From NCBI GenBank assembly GCA_964426675.1, contig CAYRRM010000006.1:40125-104124 (forward strand): a stretch of 64,000 nucleotides of DNA, written 5' to 3'. Both the position numbers and the translations under genes were made by a program. The stretch's first letter is position 1. Each line of letters opens with the position of its first letter. A model generated the notes under the pieces. It did not search any database, was not told the origin of the DNA, and was given only the letters and a program-made list of their open reading frames with translations. The stretch is from DYMC01 sp035406705 (GTDB lineage: Bacteria; Verrucomicrobiota; Lentisphaeria; Victivallales; GWF2-50-93). Shown here in pieces: positions 35,697-45,366 of this stretch.

Positions 35697-36602
35697 ATGA
35701 ATCATTTCATTATTGCAATAACTCTGACTTTCTTAGCTGGCATGGCTACAGCACTTGGAAGTGTAATAGCTTTTTTCGCAAAAAAAACAAATTATAGATT
35801 TTTATCTGTTGCTACTGGATTTTCAGCCGGTGTAATGTTATACGTTTCATTCGTCGAGATATTTTTTAAAGGCCTCAACAATTTAAGTGAAAGATACGGA
35901 GAACACCATGGCGCATGGATAAATATTGCATCGTTCTTTGGCGGAATACTACTTATCGCCATCATTGATAATCTTATCCCATCAGCAGAAAATCCACATG
36001 AAATACATCAGCAAAAAGAAAGCGCTCCGCTGCACGATCAAAATGCGCCATTACCTCTTACAGGGGAATTTGCCATTATGTCAAAATCGCTCTTCACTGA
36101 TGACATCTCTCAAAAAGAAAAACTCAATAAACAATTACTCAGAATGGGATTATTTACCGCTGTAGCAATTACTATTCATAATTTCCCAGAGGGACTTGCC
36201 ACATTCCTTGCCGCATTACAAAATCCAAAAGTTGGCACCGCAATAGCCGTTGCTATTGCTCTCCACAATATACCTGAAGGTATTTCTGTCTCTGTACCAA
36301 TTTTCTACGCCACAGGCAACAGAAAAAAAGCTTTTATATACTCTGTACTTAGTGGGTTAGCTGAACCTGTTGGCGCTGTTATTGCTTTTTCATTAATAAA
36401 ATTCTTTTTACCATCATCCGATGGCATAATACCTAAAGAACTTATGGGAATCACATTTGGTGTAGTTGCTGGAATAATGGTTTACATCAGCCTTGATGAA
36501 CTATTGCCAACAAGCAGAAATTATGGAAAAGGACATGATAGTCTCATTGGGCTCGTAACAGGAATGCTGATTATGGCCATCAGTCTCCAACTTATGAAAT
36601 AA
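35697..36602 (+). CDS. zupT: ZIP-family zinc transporter (ZupT-like)
   Basis: This 301-residue membrane protein has about eight hydrophobic helices and the metal-binding pair of the family, TIHNFPEGLATF in TM4 and ALHNIPEGISVSVP in TM5. A His-rich cytosolic loop (EIHQQ, APLHDQ) lies at about residues 100-115. GSVIAFFAKKTNYRFLSVATGFSAGVMLYVSFVE is the typical ZupT start and GVVAGIMVYISLDELLP the end. It imports Zn2+ and possibly other divalent metals. The position after ppk may link metal and polyphosphate balance, since polyphosphate chelates metals; that is inference. Confidence 0.92.
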   Translation: MNHFIIAITLTFLAGMATALGSVIAFFAKKTNYRFLSVATGFSAGVMLYVSFVEIFFKGLNNLSERYGEHHGAWINIASFFGGILLIAIIDNLIPSAENPHEIHQQKESAPLHDQNAPLPLTGEFAIMSKSLFTDDISQKEKLNKQLLRMGLFTAVAITIHNFPEGLATFLAALQNPKVGTAIAVAIALHNIPEGISVSVPIFYATGNRKKAFIYSVLSGLAEPVGAVIAFSLIKFFLPSSDGIIPKELMGITFGVVAGIMVYISLDELLPTSRNYGKGHDSLIGLVTGMLIMAISLQLMK

Positions 36603-36777
36603 AGAAAATTTTTATTAGGATTCCTGAAAAATTTTTGATTTTGTTAGTATCTTTTAACTTTTTTATTTCTAACAATTGCTTTTCATAATGTCCTTACTCC
36701 CTTGTTTTTTATGCATTAAAAACAGCACAACTTTTTAAAAATTATCACTAAAAATTATATTTTTTAACACTTTTTAT

Positions 36778-36806
36778 TTGAAAAATAATATTTATATGAT
36801 ATTAAT
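36778..36806 (+). promoter_or_regulatory. Candidate promoter of the first GntR/LacI-type regulator
   Basis: TTGAAA (36778-36783) and ATTAAT (36801-36806) lie 17 bp apart. The -10 falls inside a perfect 14-bp palindrome, so binding there would block RNA polymerase. The hexamers are moderately matched. Confidence 0.4.
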
Positions 36807-36823
36807 ATCAAAAAAGTATTATT
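36784..36823. promoter_or_regulatory. Nested dyad-symmetric candidate operator
   Basis: The perfect palindrome TGATATTAATATCA (36797-36810) is flanked at equal distance by AATAATA (36784-36790) and TATTATT (36817-36823), giving a 40-bp dyad centred between 36803 and 36804. It ends one base before the regulator's ATG at 36825. Autoregulation is inferred from the position. Confidence 0.55.
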
Positions 36824-36824
36824 T

Positions 36825-38024
36825 ATGACAGGAGAAAATATAAAAAGTATATTGGGTGATAACGCAAGCAGGCTTCAAGAACTTATTATTGATTGGATTA
36901 GGAGAGGTGAATTCAAAATAGGTTCAAAATTGCCTTCTCAAAATGAGCTTGTAAAGATATTTTCTTGCAGTGAAACAACCGTTCACAAAGCAATGCAAAG
37001 TCTATGTAAAAAGGGGATTATATACAGACAAATTGGTAAAGGAACATTTTTAAGGCAACTACCTCCCAAAACTGAATCTTCATCAAGAATTCCTTACGCG
37101 GATTTTCCAATAGAGCTAAATGCCAAAACCTGTAATAAAAAGTTAAATATATTAGTATTTTCTGTTTTAGACAAGAAAGAACCCCCCTTAGATAGTCCTG
37201 CTTATGAAATTCTCGCAGAAACCGAAGGTGAAATAAAAAGATTGGCGCCTTTTTCAAGAGTTTCTATAAAAGGCATCTCTAATCTTGAATTACTAAAAAA
37301 TGAGATAGATAAATTTGCGCCGGACGGAGTAATCATTGACTGGACAACAACAAGCGGTCAGCTAAAGCCTCTTGCTGCAGAATTAATTCTAAGAACAAAA
37401 TCAATACCATTAATACATTGCATGCATTCCTGTGATAATGAAAATAGTTTAAAACGAGTTGTAAGCATTGATAATTGTGGGATTTCGAGATTGGCATTAG
37501 AATATCTCTCACGCAATGGCCATAAGAATATCATGCTTGCCAATTCTTTCTCTGGTTACGCTTTTGAAAATATAAGATTAAAATCTGCTTTTGATGTAGC
37601 AGAAGTGTTTGGGATTAAGCTTGTTCTTCCAGATAATCTTTTCAAGGATTATCCAAAAACAACCGATTTCTTTCTTGCAGGAAAAAATAATTTTGATTTT
37701 TTCCAACTATCAAAAAAAGATATAACGGCAGTATATGCTACAAATGATAAAATCGCAATATCTTTTATAAAAGAAGCTCAGAAGAGAGGCATCAGGATTC
37801 CAGAAGATTTAAGCGTAATAGGCGTTGATAATGAAATTAATCTTTATTTCAATAATAATATAAATTTGACTTCAATTGACCCCTGCCGTTCGGAAGTAGG
37901 CATATTTGCAGCAAAATGGCTCTTTGAAATATTACTTGGCTTTAATAATGACATAAATTCACTGATTTATAGAGTTTCTCCTCGCATAATAGAGAGAGAT
38001 ACTGTAAAAGTTTTAAGAATATAA
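36825..38024 (+). CDS. GntR-HTH/LacI-domain transcriptional regulator
   Basis: This 399-residue regulator joins a GntR-type winged helix (residues about 15-75: WIRRGEFKIGSKLPSQNELVK, SETTVHKAMQSL, GIIYRQIGKGTFLR) to a LacI/periplasmic-binding-like effector domain (about 105-390) with IPEDLSVIGVDNEINLYF and LTSIDPCRSEVGIFAAKWL. Such hybrids, as in AraR, sense sugars. It is a paralogue of the regulator at 52307 and opens the first half of the polysaccharide locus. The secreted-protein gene begins 20 bp downstream with a good GGAGG site, so they may share a transcript. Confidence 0.92.
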   Translation: MTGENIKSILGDNASRLQELIIDWIRRGEFKIGSKLPSQNELVKIFSCSETTVHKAMQSLCKKGIIYRQIGKGTFLRQLPPKTESSSRIPYADFPIELNAKTCNKKLNILVFSVLDKKEPPLDSPAYEILAETEGEIKRLAPFSRVSIKGISNLELLKNEIDKFAPDGVIIDWTTTSGQLKPLAAELILRTKSIPLIHCMHSCDNENSLKRVVSIDNCGISRLALEYLSRNGHKNIMLANSFSGYAFENIRLKSAFDVAEVFGIKLVLPDNLFKDYPKTTDFFLAGKNNFDFFQLSKKDITAVYATNDKIAISFIKEAQKRGIRIPEDLSVIGVDNEINLYFNNNINLTSIDPCRSEVGIFAAKWLFEILLGFNNDINSLIYRVSPRIIERDTVKVLRI

Positions 38025-38043
38025 AAAAAACAATGGAGGAAAT

Positions 38044-39690
38044 ATGAAAAAAAGTAAAATCATCTATCAACTTTTAGCGATTATAACAATATTACTTTCT
38101 GGAAATTTGAGTATTAAGGCTAAATCAGCTCAACTATATTCGTTCGGAGGAAAACAAGGTGATACATCTATAAAATCAACAAGCACAGGCAAAAACGGAG
38201 TAATTTTTATCTCCGGCACAACTGAATCTCAGGACGATCTACCTAAGCAAGTAACGCCTAAAATTTTAATAAAAAGTAATGGCCCAACTACTTATATCGC
38301 AGCATTTTCAAAAGATCTTAATGACATTTTATCTCTCTCCGTTCTTCCAGAAGAAATAATAACTCCACAAAAAATACTTGTTTCCAGAAGTGGCGATGTA
38401 TATCTTGGAGGTAAAACCACCAATCCATCGGCAATAGAAAATCTTTCTGATTTCATATCAGAGAAAAAAGGTGGCCAGTGGAATGGAAATGCAGTAATAA
38501 TAAAACTAAAAAACGATTTAAAGGCAATTGAGTGGATAATTAAAGCTGGACCAAATATGGAAAATATATCTGATATGGCAGAAACAAAGGATGGTATATT
38601 ATATACAGGCGGCACATCTGTTAAAGGCGCAGCCATGTATGTACTGAAAGTAAATGAAAAAGGTAAAAATATAGAATTCTTGAAAGGTAAAAAGACAGAC
38701 AAAGGATATGAAAAAAGCTGGGCAATATATCTTAATGAGGGTAATACTGAATTAAAAGAAAAATACTATAGTTTCTACAGAAAAGGAGGAAAAGACGGAT
38801 TTGATTATGATGGAACAACGGGAAAATATGGACTGGTAAAATTCTGGGATATTAGTCCACGTGTAGGAGGACAAATAGTAGTATTACCCGATAATGATTT
38901 CATTGTTTCTGCTGGTGTTTATTTTAAGTTCAAAGAAGGAAATAATAAATCTTTCCCTGCATTCAATCTACTCCTTGCAAGATTTTCAAATGAAGGTGAA
39001 CTTCGTTGGGCAACGAACCTCTATCAAGAAGGCGATAGTGTTCACATTCCTGATGAAAAACCACGCGCAATGACATATGATGGTAAAACTGATAGTATCT
39101 TCATTGTAGCAAGTCAACACGGCTCTAACGTTTACCGCTTAAAAGGGAAATTGTTGGGCGATACTGGTAATATGCTCATTTCATGGGTTGGAAAAGTTGA
39201 TGCAAAAAATGGTGCTTTGAAAGACGGATGGTTTTTTATGAATAATAGACATCCTGATGAAAACGGTAAAGGTGGATATAATGAAGATGGCACACCCCGT
39301 CCTGCTCCACATCCAAAATTAGCAGGGAATTCCCTAAACTCAATAGTGGTAGGAGATGACGGAAATGTCTATATTGCAGGAAAAGCAGCAGCTAGGGCAT
39401 GGACGAGCAAAGATGCTTTTGAAAAATGGCCGGAGAACAAAGCTGGTGGAGGTCTCCCTTGTCTACTGATACTGAATAATGATTTAACTAAATATATTTT
39501 CGCATCAGTATTTGGAGCAGAAGAAAACGCTGATGGCGAATTTTCTTCATTTATATTGGAGAATAATAAAATATATCTATTCGGCTCATTGAAAGGAAAA
39601 GATACGAAAATAACAAAAGATAAAAAATGGTCGGAATATGAAATTTCGGACTTTTCAAAAGCATTTATAGTGCAAGTAAATAAGCAATAA
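38044..39690 (+). CDS. Secreted beta-propeller-like protein
   Basis: This 548-residue protein has a signal peptide (MKKSKIIYQLLAIITILLSG...). After it come repeated blades with motifs such as GDVYLGGKT, DGILYTGGTSVKG and DGNVYIAGKAAARAWTSKDA, which are typical of SBBP-type beta-propellers. No catalytic residues can be assigned. It resembles the first half of the protein at 47295, so the locus has two such proteins. Its position before heparinase-like enzymes suggests glycan binding or a surface complex; that is inference. GGAGG lies just upstream of the ATG. Confidence 0.7.
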   Translation: MKKSKIIYQLLAIITILLSGNLSIKAKSAQLYSFGGKQGDTSIKSTSTGKNGVIFISGTTESQDDLPKQVTPKILIKSNGPTTYIAAFSKDLNDILSLSVLPEEIITPQKILVSRSGDVYLGGKTTNPSAIENLSDFISEKKGGQWNGNAVIIKLKNDLKAIEWIIKAGPNMENISDMAETKDGILYTGGTSVKGAAMYVLKVNEKGKNIEFLKGKKTDKGYEKSWAIYLNEGNTELKEKYYSFYRKGGKDGFDYDGTTGKYGLVKFWDISPRVGGQIVVLPDNDFIVSAGVYFKFKEGNNKSFPAFNLLLARFSNEGELRWATNLYQEGDSVHIPDEKPRAMTYDGKTDSIFIVASQHGSNVYRLKGKLLGDTGNMLISWVGKVDAKNGALKDGWFFMNNRHPDENGKGGYNEDGTPRPAPHPKLAGNSLNSIVVGDDGNVYIAGKAAARAWTSKDAFEKWPENKAGGGLPCLLILNNDLTKYIFASVFGAEENADGEFSSFILENNKIYLFGSLKGKDTKITKDKKWSEYEISDFSKAFIVQVNKQ

Positions 39691-39724
39691 TTTAGTAAAA
39701 AAAATTAACTATAAAAGGGGTATT

Positions 39725-41611
39725 ATGATTAATAAAAAAATTATTTTGTTATTTTTTATTCTTCCCCACATTCTTTTAGGATGGGATCTACCAAAAACAA
39801 CGACAAAAGACCCATCACAAAAAGTACCACTTGCCGCTTGTAATTCATATCCTCTTGAGGAAGAATTTCAAAACAGAGCAAAACAAATTATTACTGCACT
39901 TTCGACGGCAAATTTGGAAACATGGCGAAAAGGTTATTTTTCAAAGGGGGATCCAGGGAAATATCTTCCTCTACACGCAATGGCAAAGTTGATAATAAAC
40001 CCAGATGACCAGGAAGCTATAAAATATATGAATGATGATAGAAGTTATAGGGAACACTACCATTTCGCAGCGGTAAATTGGGCAAGGTTTATCCCGATCT
40101 TCTCACCAGCTCTTACGCAAGAGACAATTAAAAAGTTTGAATTAGAAGCCTCAAAATATACTTCATACATCAAGATGGGGGGAACAGAAAATCACAAAGT
40201 AATGTGGTGGACATCAGCAAATGTTCTACCCTATTACATTGACAACAGTAAATTTGCAAATATGAATAAAGAAGAAGCCTTGAAGATTGCAAAGGCAACT
40301 CTGAGAAAATATGTAAAAGGATTATTTGAGGCAGGACAGGGAGAATGGGATTCTTCAACTTATCTTGTGTTTGACGTAAATGGAATGTTAAACATATACG
40401 ACTTTTCTCAAGATGAGGAATGTCGTCTACTCGCCAAAGCAGCCCTCGACTGGTATCTTTCTGCTTATGCTCTAAAATATCGTGATGGATTGTTCTGCGC
40501 CCCTCATCAAAGAGGTTTTTGCTCAACCCCCTATGAATCGCTTATGGATCAAAATGGATATCTGTGGTGGGCAGGAAATAAAAAATTATCAAATGAAGAG
40601 TGTAAAAATTTTAGATATACCATTCACGCCATCACTTCGTCTTATCGTCCAAATAAAATAATCACCAATATTGCATTGAAGAAAGACCTTAATTTTCCTA
40701 TTGAACAGCTAAATACTAAACCAAATTACTGGCATGGGCAAGGTATAGAATGGGTCCCTGGTATATATTATGAAACTTTTTTCGTCGGAAATAATTATTC
40801 AATGGGCAGCCTCTGGAACGGACATGGAAGCCAGATAAGTCGTTTCCAAATTGTAGTAACAACAAACTCTGGAGCTGTCTCCTTTACTGGCGGAACACCT
40901 CGAAAATCCGATCACAATGGAAAAAAAATAGATTTTGGGTATACTGATGGAATTGGACGTTATGATCAGAGCGTCCAGGTAGGACCTGTCTATATATCAA
41001 TGAGTAAAATACCTGATCAAGAAGAATACGATTATACTTTTTTCAGTTTTCCAGAATCTTTTCCTCCTTCAAGATATAACGATTGGTTCGTTTTTGATAT
41101 TGAAAAAACATTTATAGGATTAAAAGCTCTGGGGGGGGCAGCTGAGATTTCAAAAACTGATTTAACAGAAAAAGAAAAAAATGAAAATGAAAAAGAAATA
41201 TCAAAAGGAAAACCAGAAAAACACAAAGCAAAACCAATAATAAAAATATCAGGCCGAAACGTCGGATTTTTAATTCAATGTGGAGAATCCACTAAATTCA
41301 AATCCCTTGAAGAATTTAAAAAAGCACTGGATAGAACCTCTTGTGAGCTTGCGAATTTCGCAAAAGGAAAATTAACTTACATAGATATTGATGGGAGAAA
41401 GATTGAAATGAAATTTTCTCCGGTAAATAATGGAGATAATCAGTCACTTAATTACTCTGAATGCATTGTAAATGGGGAAAAAATTGATCCGCAAAAATGG
41501 AATATTTACACAGGTCCTTTGTTACACCAGGAAAAATCGGTTCTAACAGTAAGCGATGGAAAAGATTCATTTACTATAGATTTTTCAGGTGATTTACCTG
41601 TTTATAAATAA
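39725..41611 (+). CDS. Secreted heparinase-like alpha/alpha-toroid protein
   Basis: This 628-residue protein has a short signal peptide (IILLFFILPHILLGWD) and a helical first half with GGTENHKVMWWTSANVL near residue 150. This N-H motif is characteristic of alginate-lyase/heparinase-type (alpha/alpha)n toroids. GQGEWDSSTYLVFDVNGM follows, and the second half is beta-rich (NGHGSQISRFQIVVTTNSG onward). A Lys/Glu-rich low-complexity insert is at about 475-500. A polysaccharide lyase or related activity is likely, but family and substrate cannot be fixed. A palindrome copy is at 41349-41363. Confidence 0.6.
   Translation: MINKKIILLFFILPHILLGWDLPKTTTKDPSQKVPLAACNSYPLEEEFQNRAKQIITALSTANLETWRKGYFSKGDPGKYLPLHAMAKLIINPDDQEAIKYMNDDRSYREHYHFAAVNWARFIPIFSPALTQETIKKFELEASKYTSYIKMGGTENHKVMWWTSANVLPYYIDNSKFANMNKEEALKIAKATLRKYVKGLFEAGQGEWDSSTYLVFDVNGMLNIYDFSQDEECRLLAKAALDWYLSAYALKYRDGLFCAPHQRGFCSTPYESLMDQNGYLWWAGNKKLSNEECKNFRYTIHAITSSYRPNKIITNIALKKDLNFPIEQLNTKPNYWHGQGIEWVPGIYYETFFVGNNYSMGSLWNGHGSQISRFQIVVTTNSGAVSFTGGTPRKSDHNGKKIDFGYTDGIGRYDQSVQVGPVYISMSKIPDQEEYDYTFFSFPESFPPSRYNDWFVFDIEKTFIGLKALGGAAEISKTDLTEKEKNENEKEISKGKPEKHKAKPIIKISGRNVGFLIQCGESTKFKSLEEFKKALDRTSCELANFAKGKLTYIDIDGRKIEMKFSPVNNGDNQSLNYSECIVNGEKIDPQKWNIYTGPLLHQEKSVLTVSDGKDSFTIDFSGDLPVYK
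41349..41363. repeat. Iterated palindrome copy (TTGCGAATTTCGCAA)
   Basis: Full consensus in the heparinase-like gene, encoding L-A-N-F-A-K. Confidence 0.8.
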
Positions 41612-41636
41612 AAATAAAAAAATTGAGGAGTAATTC

Positions 41637-44600
41637 ATGAGAGTATCGAAGATAACTATTTTAGTCATTTGCACATTGCTTTTATCTTTAATTTCAAATG
41701 GCGAAATAAAAGCTATCATTCCAAATATCCTACAATCCTATTTTCCTCACGAATTAGTTTACATGGACTTTGAATACAATAAAGCCCCTGAACTTGAACT
41801 TGTTGAAGGGATGGGGGAAAATCGACCTGTACAGGTAGAAATAATAGAAAAAGACTCCAAAAAAATTGCGCGTGCCTGGTTTATTGCTTCGGTACCATTT
41901 GAAACGGACAAAAAAGGCAAAATAAAATCAAATTCAAAAGTGGAAATTACTTTTAAAAAAGGTAAGGCTAATCCTGGGATTTTTTTGAAAAAAGAAGGAT
42001 ATTTTTATATTATCGACAATGGAGTTTACGAGTTCAAGCTAAGAAATTATGGAGAAGAAGTAAAAAATAAAAGTTTGTCAGATATCTCTCATTGGTTAGG
42101 TGGAATGCGTCTAAAAGGAAGTAATAAATGGGATGGGAGAGCATTTTTTGAAGGCAGTTCTAAGTTATTATCCGCAAAAACCGAAATAATACAGCAAGGT
42201 CCAGTTTTTATTGATTTCAAAATTACTTATAACTTTTCTGAAGATAAAGAAACGAAGGAAAAAATTCCTGCCATAAAAATGATGTTGGGAAAGAAAAGTT
42301 TCGAATATGAGCCAAACAAGATCCCAACCGAATTAGTCGAAAAGAAAGAAAAAGCATATGAATTAATGTTAAGATTTATTTCTGGTGACCCATGGGTAGA
42401 AATAGTTGAAAGATATCACTTGCCACCTGATAACTCAGTCAGCGGTTATGGAATCCATCAATACTGGATTTATTGGGGGGAAACTGAATCATTACCAGAT
42501 ATTGCGTACAGCACTATTCCAAAAAACGAATACATTCCAGTCAACACAGTAATGTATATTCCATGGTTTGAATATGACAAATTCGGCGGAAATAATAAAC
42601 TTCAAATTATGCCTGCTTTACCGCGCCCCGCCCAAAAAGGCAGACCTTTTGCCCTATTGAGGCCCCGCTGGAACCAGGGAGGAGGAGGCGCCCAGGAATT
42701 TTTCTTGACCATTGGAAGCAATGATAACTTACAACAATCAAACTCTAACGAAGAAGATTATGTCGCCTTTGGTGTTGTAGCTGCCTACCCAAGCAAGTGG
42801 TGCGGTCCCTATCCAGCAACTATAGCAGCTTATGCAGATAAAAAAAGAAGATCTTGCCGTTTTCCGCTTATAGATGGAGGAGATAATTCAAGTTCAGAGC
42901 TTGAAAGTTTTTATGGTTCAAGATGCTACGCTTTATGCATCGGAAGAAAATCATACTTTGATGATACTTCTAAAATGAATTCACTCGTAAGAAGACATAC
43001 TGACTGGACTTTAATTGCAAATATAAATAAATACGTATTAGAATGGGAAAGAAAAAGTACTGCTGTTTCACCTAAAATCCTCATAAACTCAAAACAACTG
43101 GATGATTTGCGAAAAGAATATAATAATCAGTCGCTGGAAATAATGAGAGAACTAAAAAATTCTGCAGAAAAAGACATTAAAGAATTATCAGAAATAGATA
43201 ATAAATATAAAACTATTGAGGAAAAACTGAAAAATGAAGAGTTAAAATTAAAAACTACTAAATCAAAAAAAGAGCAATCAGATTTGAAAAAAACTATTGA
43301 TAAATTAAAAAAGGATTTAAAAGATATTCAAAAACAAAAAAATAATCTTGAAAAAAACTCTTCATTTGCATCAAAAATTGCAATGATTTTATCAACTAAC
43401 AAACCATTACCACCAGTACCGGAAAACCAAATGCCTGATCCAGGAGTATTCTTAGATACACGCTATCAAGACGATGGTTGCAATCCTACTAACTATGGGA
43501 CTAGAAGACTTGTGAATCAGCGATTTCCTTATGCGGACCTCTATTCTGCCGGCTCAATAATAGGAGGAGCAAAACAAGCCGCAATAGGATATATATTTAC
43601 AGACCTCGATTCATGGCCTGGATGGCACAATGGCTGGCAACCAGGAAACCCCAACTTTCACACAGATAAATATATCGCATCAATATTTGCTGGAGCTTTA
43701 TTATTCGATCATCCTCATTCGAAGGAGTGGCTCGAATTCGGAATCTCAAACCTACAGGATGATTTGAGAAAAGTTGTTACCGCCCCTGATGGTAGCGGCT
43801 ATGAATGTCCTGGATATAGCGGATATTCTATTGGACTTCAGTTAGAAATTATAAGGACAATATATAACTGTGGTTTTAAAAATATTCCTCTTGAAAATCC
43901 TCTTATCAAAAAAACAGCAAAATGGCATAGAAAATTAATCACTCCTTACGACTTTAGAATAAGAAGAAGGCATGAAGCTCCTCTCGGAGATACTCACCGT
44001 TGGGATTCAGGATTGGGCACTGGATTTAGAGACCTTGCAATTTTTTACTCAGAAAAAGATCCTGAATTTGCTTCTGAACTTGTAGGCACACACAAATTAT
44101 TAATTGACTCAGGAGCAAAATTTAAAGAAAAAGAATTCTCTGAAATCCTATCCGGCTCTTTCTCAATCGCTTCAATGCCACCAGAAAAAATGGATTGGGT
44201 AAGTGAAAAATTCGAAGGCTTCGGTGCTATATTCAGAAACAATTATGGAAAAAACAACGAATCTTTTGCAACATTTAAAGCAGGTCAATGTAGAGGGCAT
44301 TATCATAATGATGAGTTAACATATCATCTTTACCTCAATAATTCCCCTATAAGTCTTGATTATAACTGCTCGTATCATCCCCGCGGAGACCACGCAGCTT
44401 TACATAATTCTCTTACTTTCGGAAAAGAAGGAAAAATCAAACATAATCAGACTAACAATGATATAAGGGCGTTAGAACAGGACTTTGGTATAGGTAAAAT
44501 AAGCTATTTTAAAACATCCCCATACGCAGATATTATAGTTGCAGAAAAATCTTCAGATACTTTGCTTATGTCTCCTATATTCCCGGAAGACGCAGAATTT

Positions 44601-45350
44601 GGAAGAACTTATCCCTCCAGAAAAACATCTCCAATGCTTCACAGAAGATGGTTTGCACTCATAAAACATGAAAACAAGTCTAAAATTGGAGATTACATAG
44701 TCGTATATGACGAAACAAAGGCGCAAGAAGAAAAAGCAATAAATATACATCTCTTGAGCAGATTCACAGAACAAAAAGGAAATATATTTAAATCATCAGG
44801 GCAATATGATAAAGACTTCATAGTCTTTATAGCTTCAGAACTCTCTCCAAAATGCGAAATTCGCGGATGGGGCTATATCGATGAATTCATGGCTTCTCCA
44901 GGAAAAGAATATGAACTCAAACCAGGAGAAACACAACAAGATTACGTGAAAAGAATGGAAAAGATTGGAAAATCTCTGCCAATTGGAAATTGGACACCAA
45001 AATGGGAAAAAGATGAAGATTGGCAAAAATTAGCAATAGAAACTAACTATCAGTCATTAATACCTCCTCCAAATTGGAAAGAAAGCTGGATGTATGGAGA
45101 ATATCAGCAGTGGCTAAGAATAATTCCGGACCAAAACAAAGCAACCCTCTGGTGCCTGTATGCTTTTGACAAAGGTTCTCAGGAGCCACAAATAACCGCA
45201 ACAGAAAATGGCAATGGGATAAAAATTTATCTCAATGAACTATCAGAAGAAGTTATTATAAACCCTGTCGGAAAGAATGGACAGTTCATTCTTAAACAAA
45301 ACGAAAAGGAAAACATTTTAATTCCTACAGGAACAATACCATCTCTTTAA
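41637..45350 (+). CDS. Secreted heparinase II/III-family protein
   Basis: This 1237-residue protein has a signal peptide (ILVICTLLLSLISNGEIKA). It has a beta-rich first third, a Lys/Glu-rich coiled coil at about residues 505-580 (repeated KKxLKDIQKQKNNLEK-type heptads), and then a helical toroid (GGAKQAAIGYIF, GYECPGYSGYS, GDTHRWDSG). The heparinase II/III C-terminal sandwich contains GQCRGHYHNDELTYHLYL and HPRGDHAALHNSLTFG near 880-930. The GHYHND and following His residues match the family's metal/catalytic region. It probably eliminates uronate-containing polysaccharides. The coiled coil is unusual for this family. Confidence 0.82.
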   Translation: MRVSKITILVICTLLLSLISNGEIKAIIPNILQSYFPHELVYMDFEYNKAPELELVEGMGENRPVQVEIIEKDSKKIARAWFIASVPFETDKKGKIKSNSKVEITFKKGKANPGIFLKKEGYFYIIDNGVYEFKLRNYGEEVKNKSLSDISHWLGGMRLKGSNKWDGRAFFEGSSKLLSAKTEIIQQGPVFIDFKITYNFSEDKETKEKIPAIKMMLGKKSFEYEPNKIPTELVEKKEKAYELMLRFISGDPWVEIVERYHLPPDNSVSGYGIHQYWIYWGETESLPDIAYSTIPKNEYIPVNTVMYIPWFEYDKFGGNNKLQIMPALPRPAQKGRPFALLRPRWNQGGGGAQEFFLTIGSNDNLQQSNSNEEDYVAFGVVAAYPSKWCGPYPATIAAYADKKRRSCRFPLIDGGDNSSSELESFYGSRCYALCIGRKSYFDDTSKMNSLVRRHTDWTLIANINKYVLEWERKSTAVSPKILINSKQLDDLRKEYNNQSLEIMRELKNSAEKDIKELSEIDNKYKTIEEKLKNEELKLKTTKSKKEQSDLKKTIDKLKKDLKDIQKQKNNLEKNSSFASKIAMILSTNKPLPPVPENQMPDPGVFLDTRYQDDGCNPTNYGTRRLVNQRFPYADLYSAGSIIGGAKQAAIGYIFTDLDSWPGWHNGWQPGNPNFHTDKYIASIFAGALLFDHPHSKEWLEFGISNLQDDLRKVVTAPDGSGYECPGYSGYSIGLQLEIIRTIYNCGFKNIPLENPLIKKTAKWHRKLITPYDFRIRRRHEAPLGDTHRWDSGLGTGFRDLAIFYSEKDPEFASELVGTHKLLIDSGAKFKEKEFSEILSGSFSIASMPPEKMDWVSEKFEGFGAIFRNNYGKNNESFATFKAGQCRGHYHNDELTYHLYLNNSPISLDYNCSYHPRGDHAALHNSLTFGKEGKIKHNQTNNDIRALEQDFGIGKISYFKTSPYADIIVAEKSSDTLLMSPIFPEDAEFGRTYPSRKTSPMLHRRWFALIKHENKSKIGDYIVVYDETKAQEEKAINIHLLSRFTEQKGNIFKSSGQYDKDFIVFIASELSPKCEIRGWGYIDEFMASPGKEYELKPGETQQDYVKRMEKIGKSLPIGNWTPKWEKDEDWQKLAIETNYQSLIPPPNWKESWMYGEYQQWLRIIPDQNKATLWCLYAFDKGSQEPQITATENGNGIKIYLNELSEEVIINPVGKNGQFILKQNEKENILIPTGTIPSL
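44853..44865. repeat. Iterated palindrome copy (TGCGAAATTCGCG)
   Basis: Exact 11-bp core in the heparinase II/III gene, read as C-E-I-R. Confidence 0.65.
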
Positions 45351-45366
45351 AGAAAAATCTATTAAT

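Noticed and set aside
36603..36777. A terminator or small gene after the zinc transporter
   Set aside because: The A/T runs can pair loosely, but no G/C-containing stem followed by a T-run or credible small frame was found.
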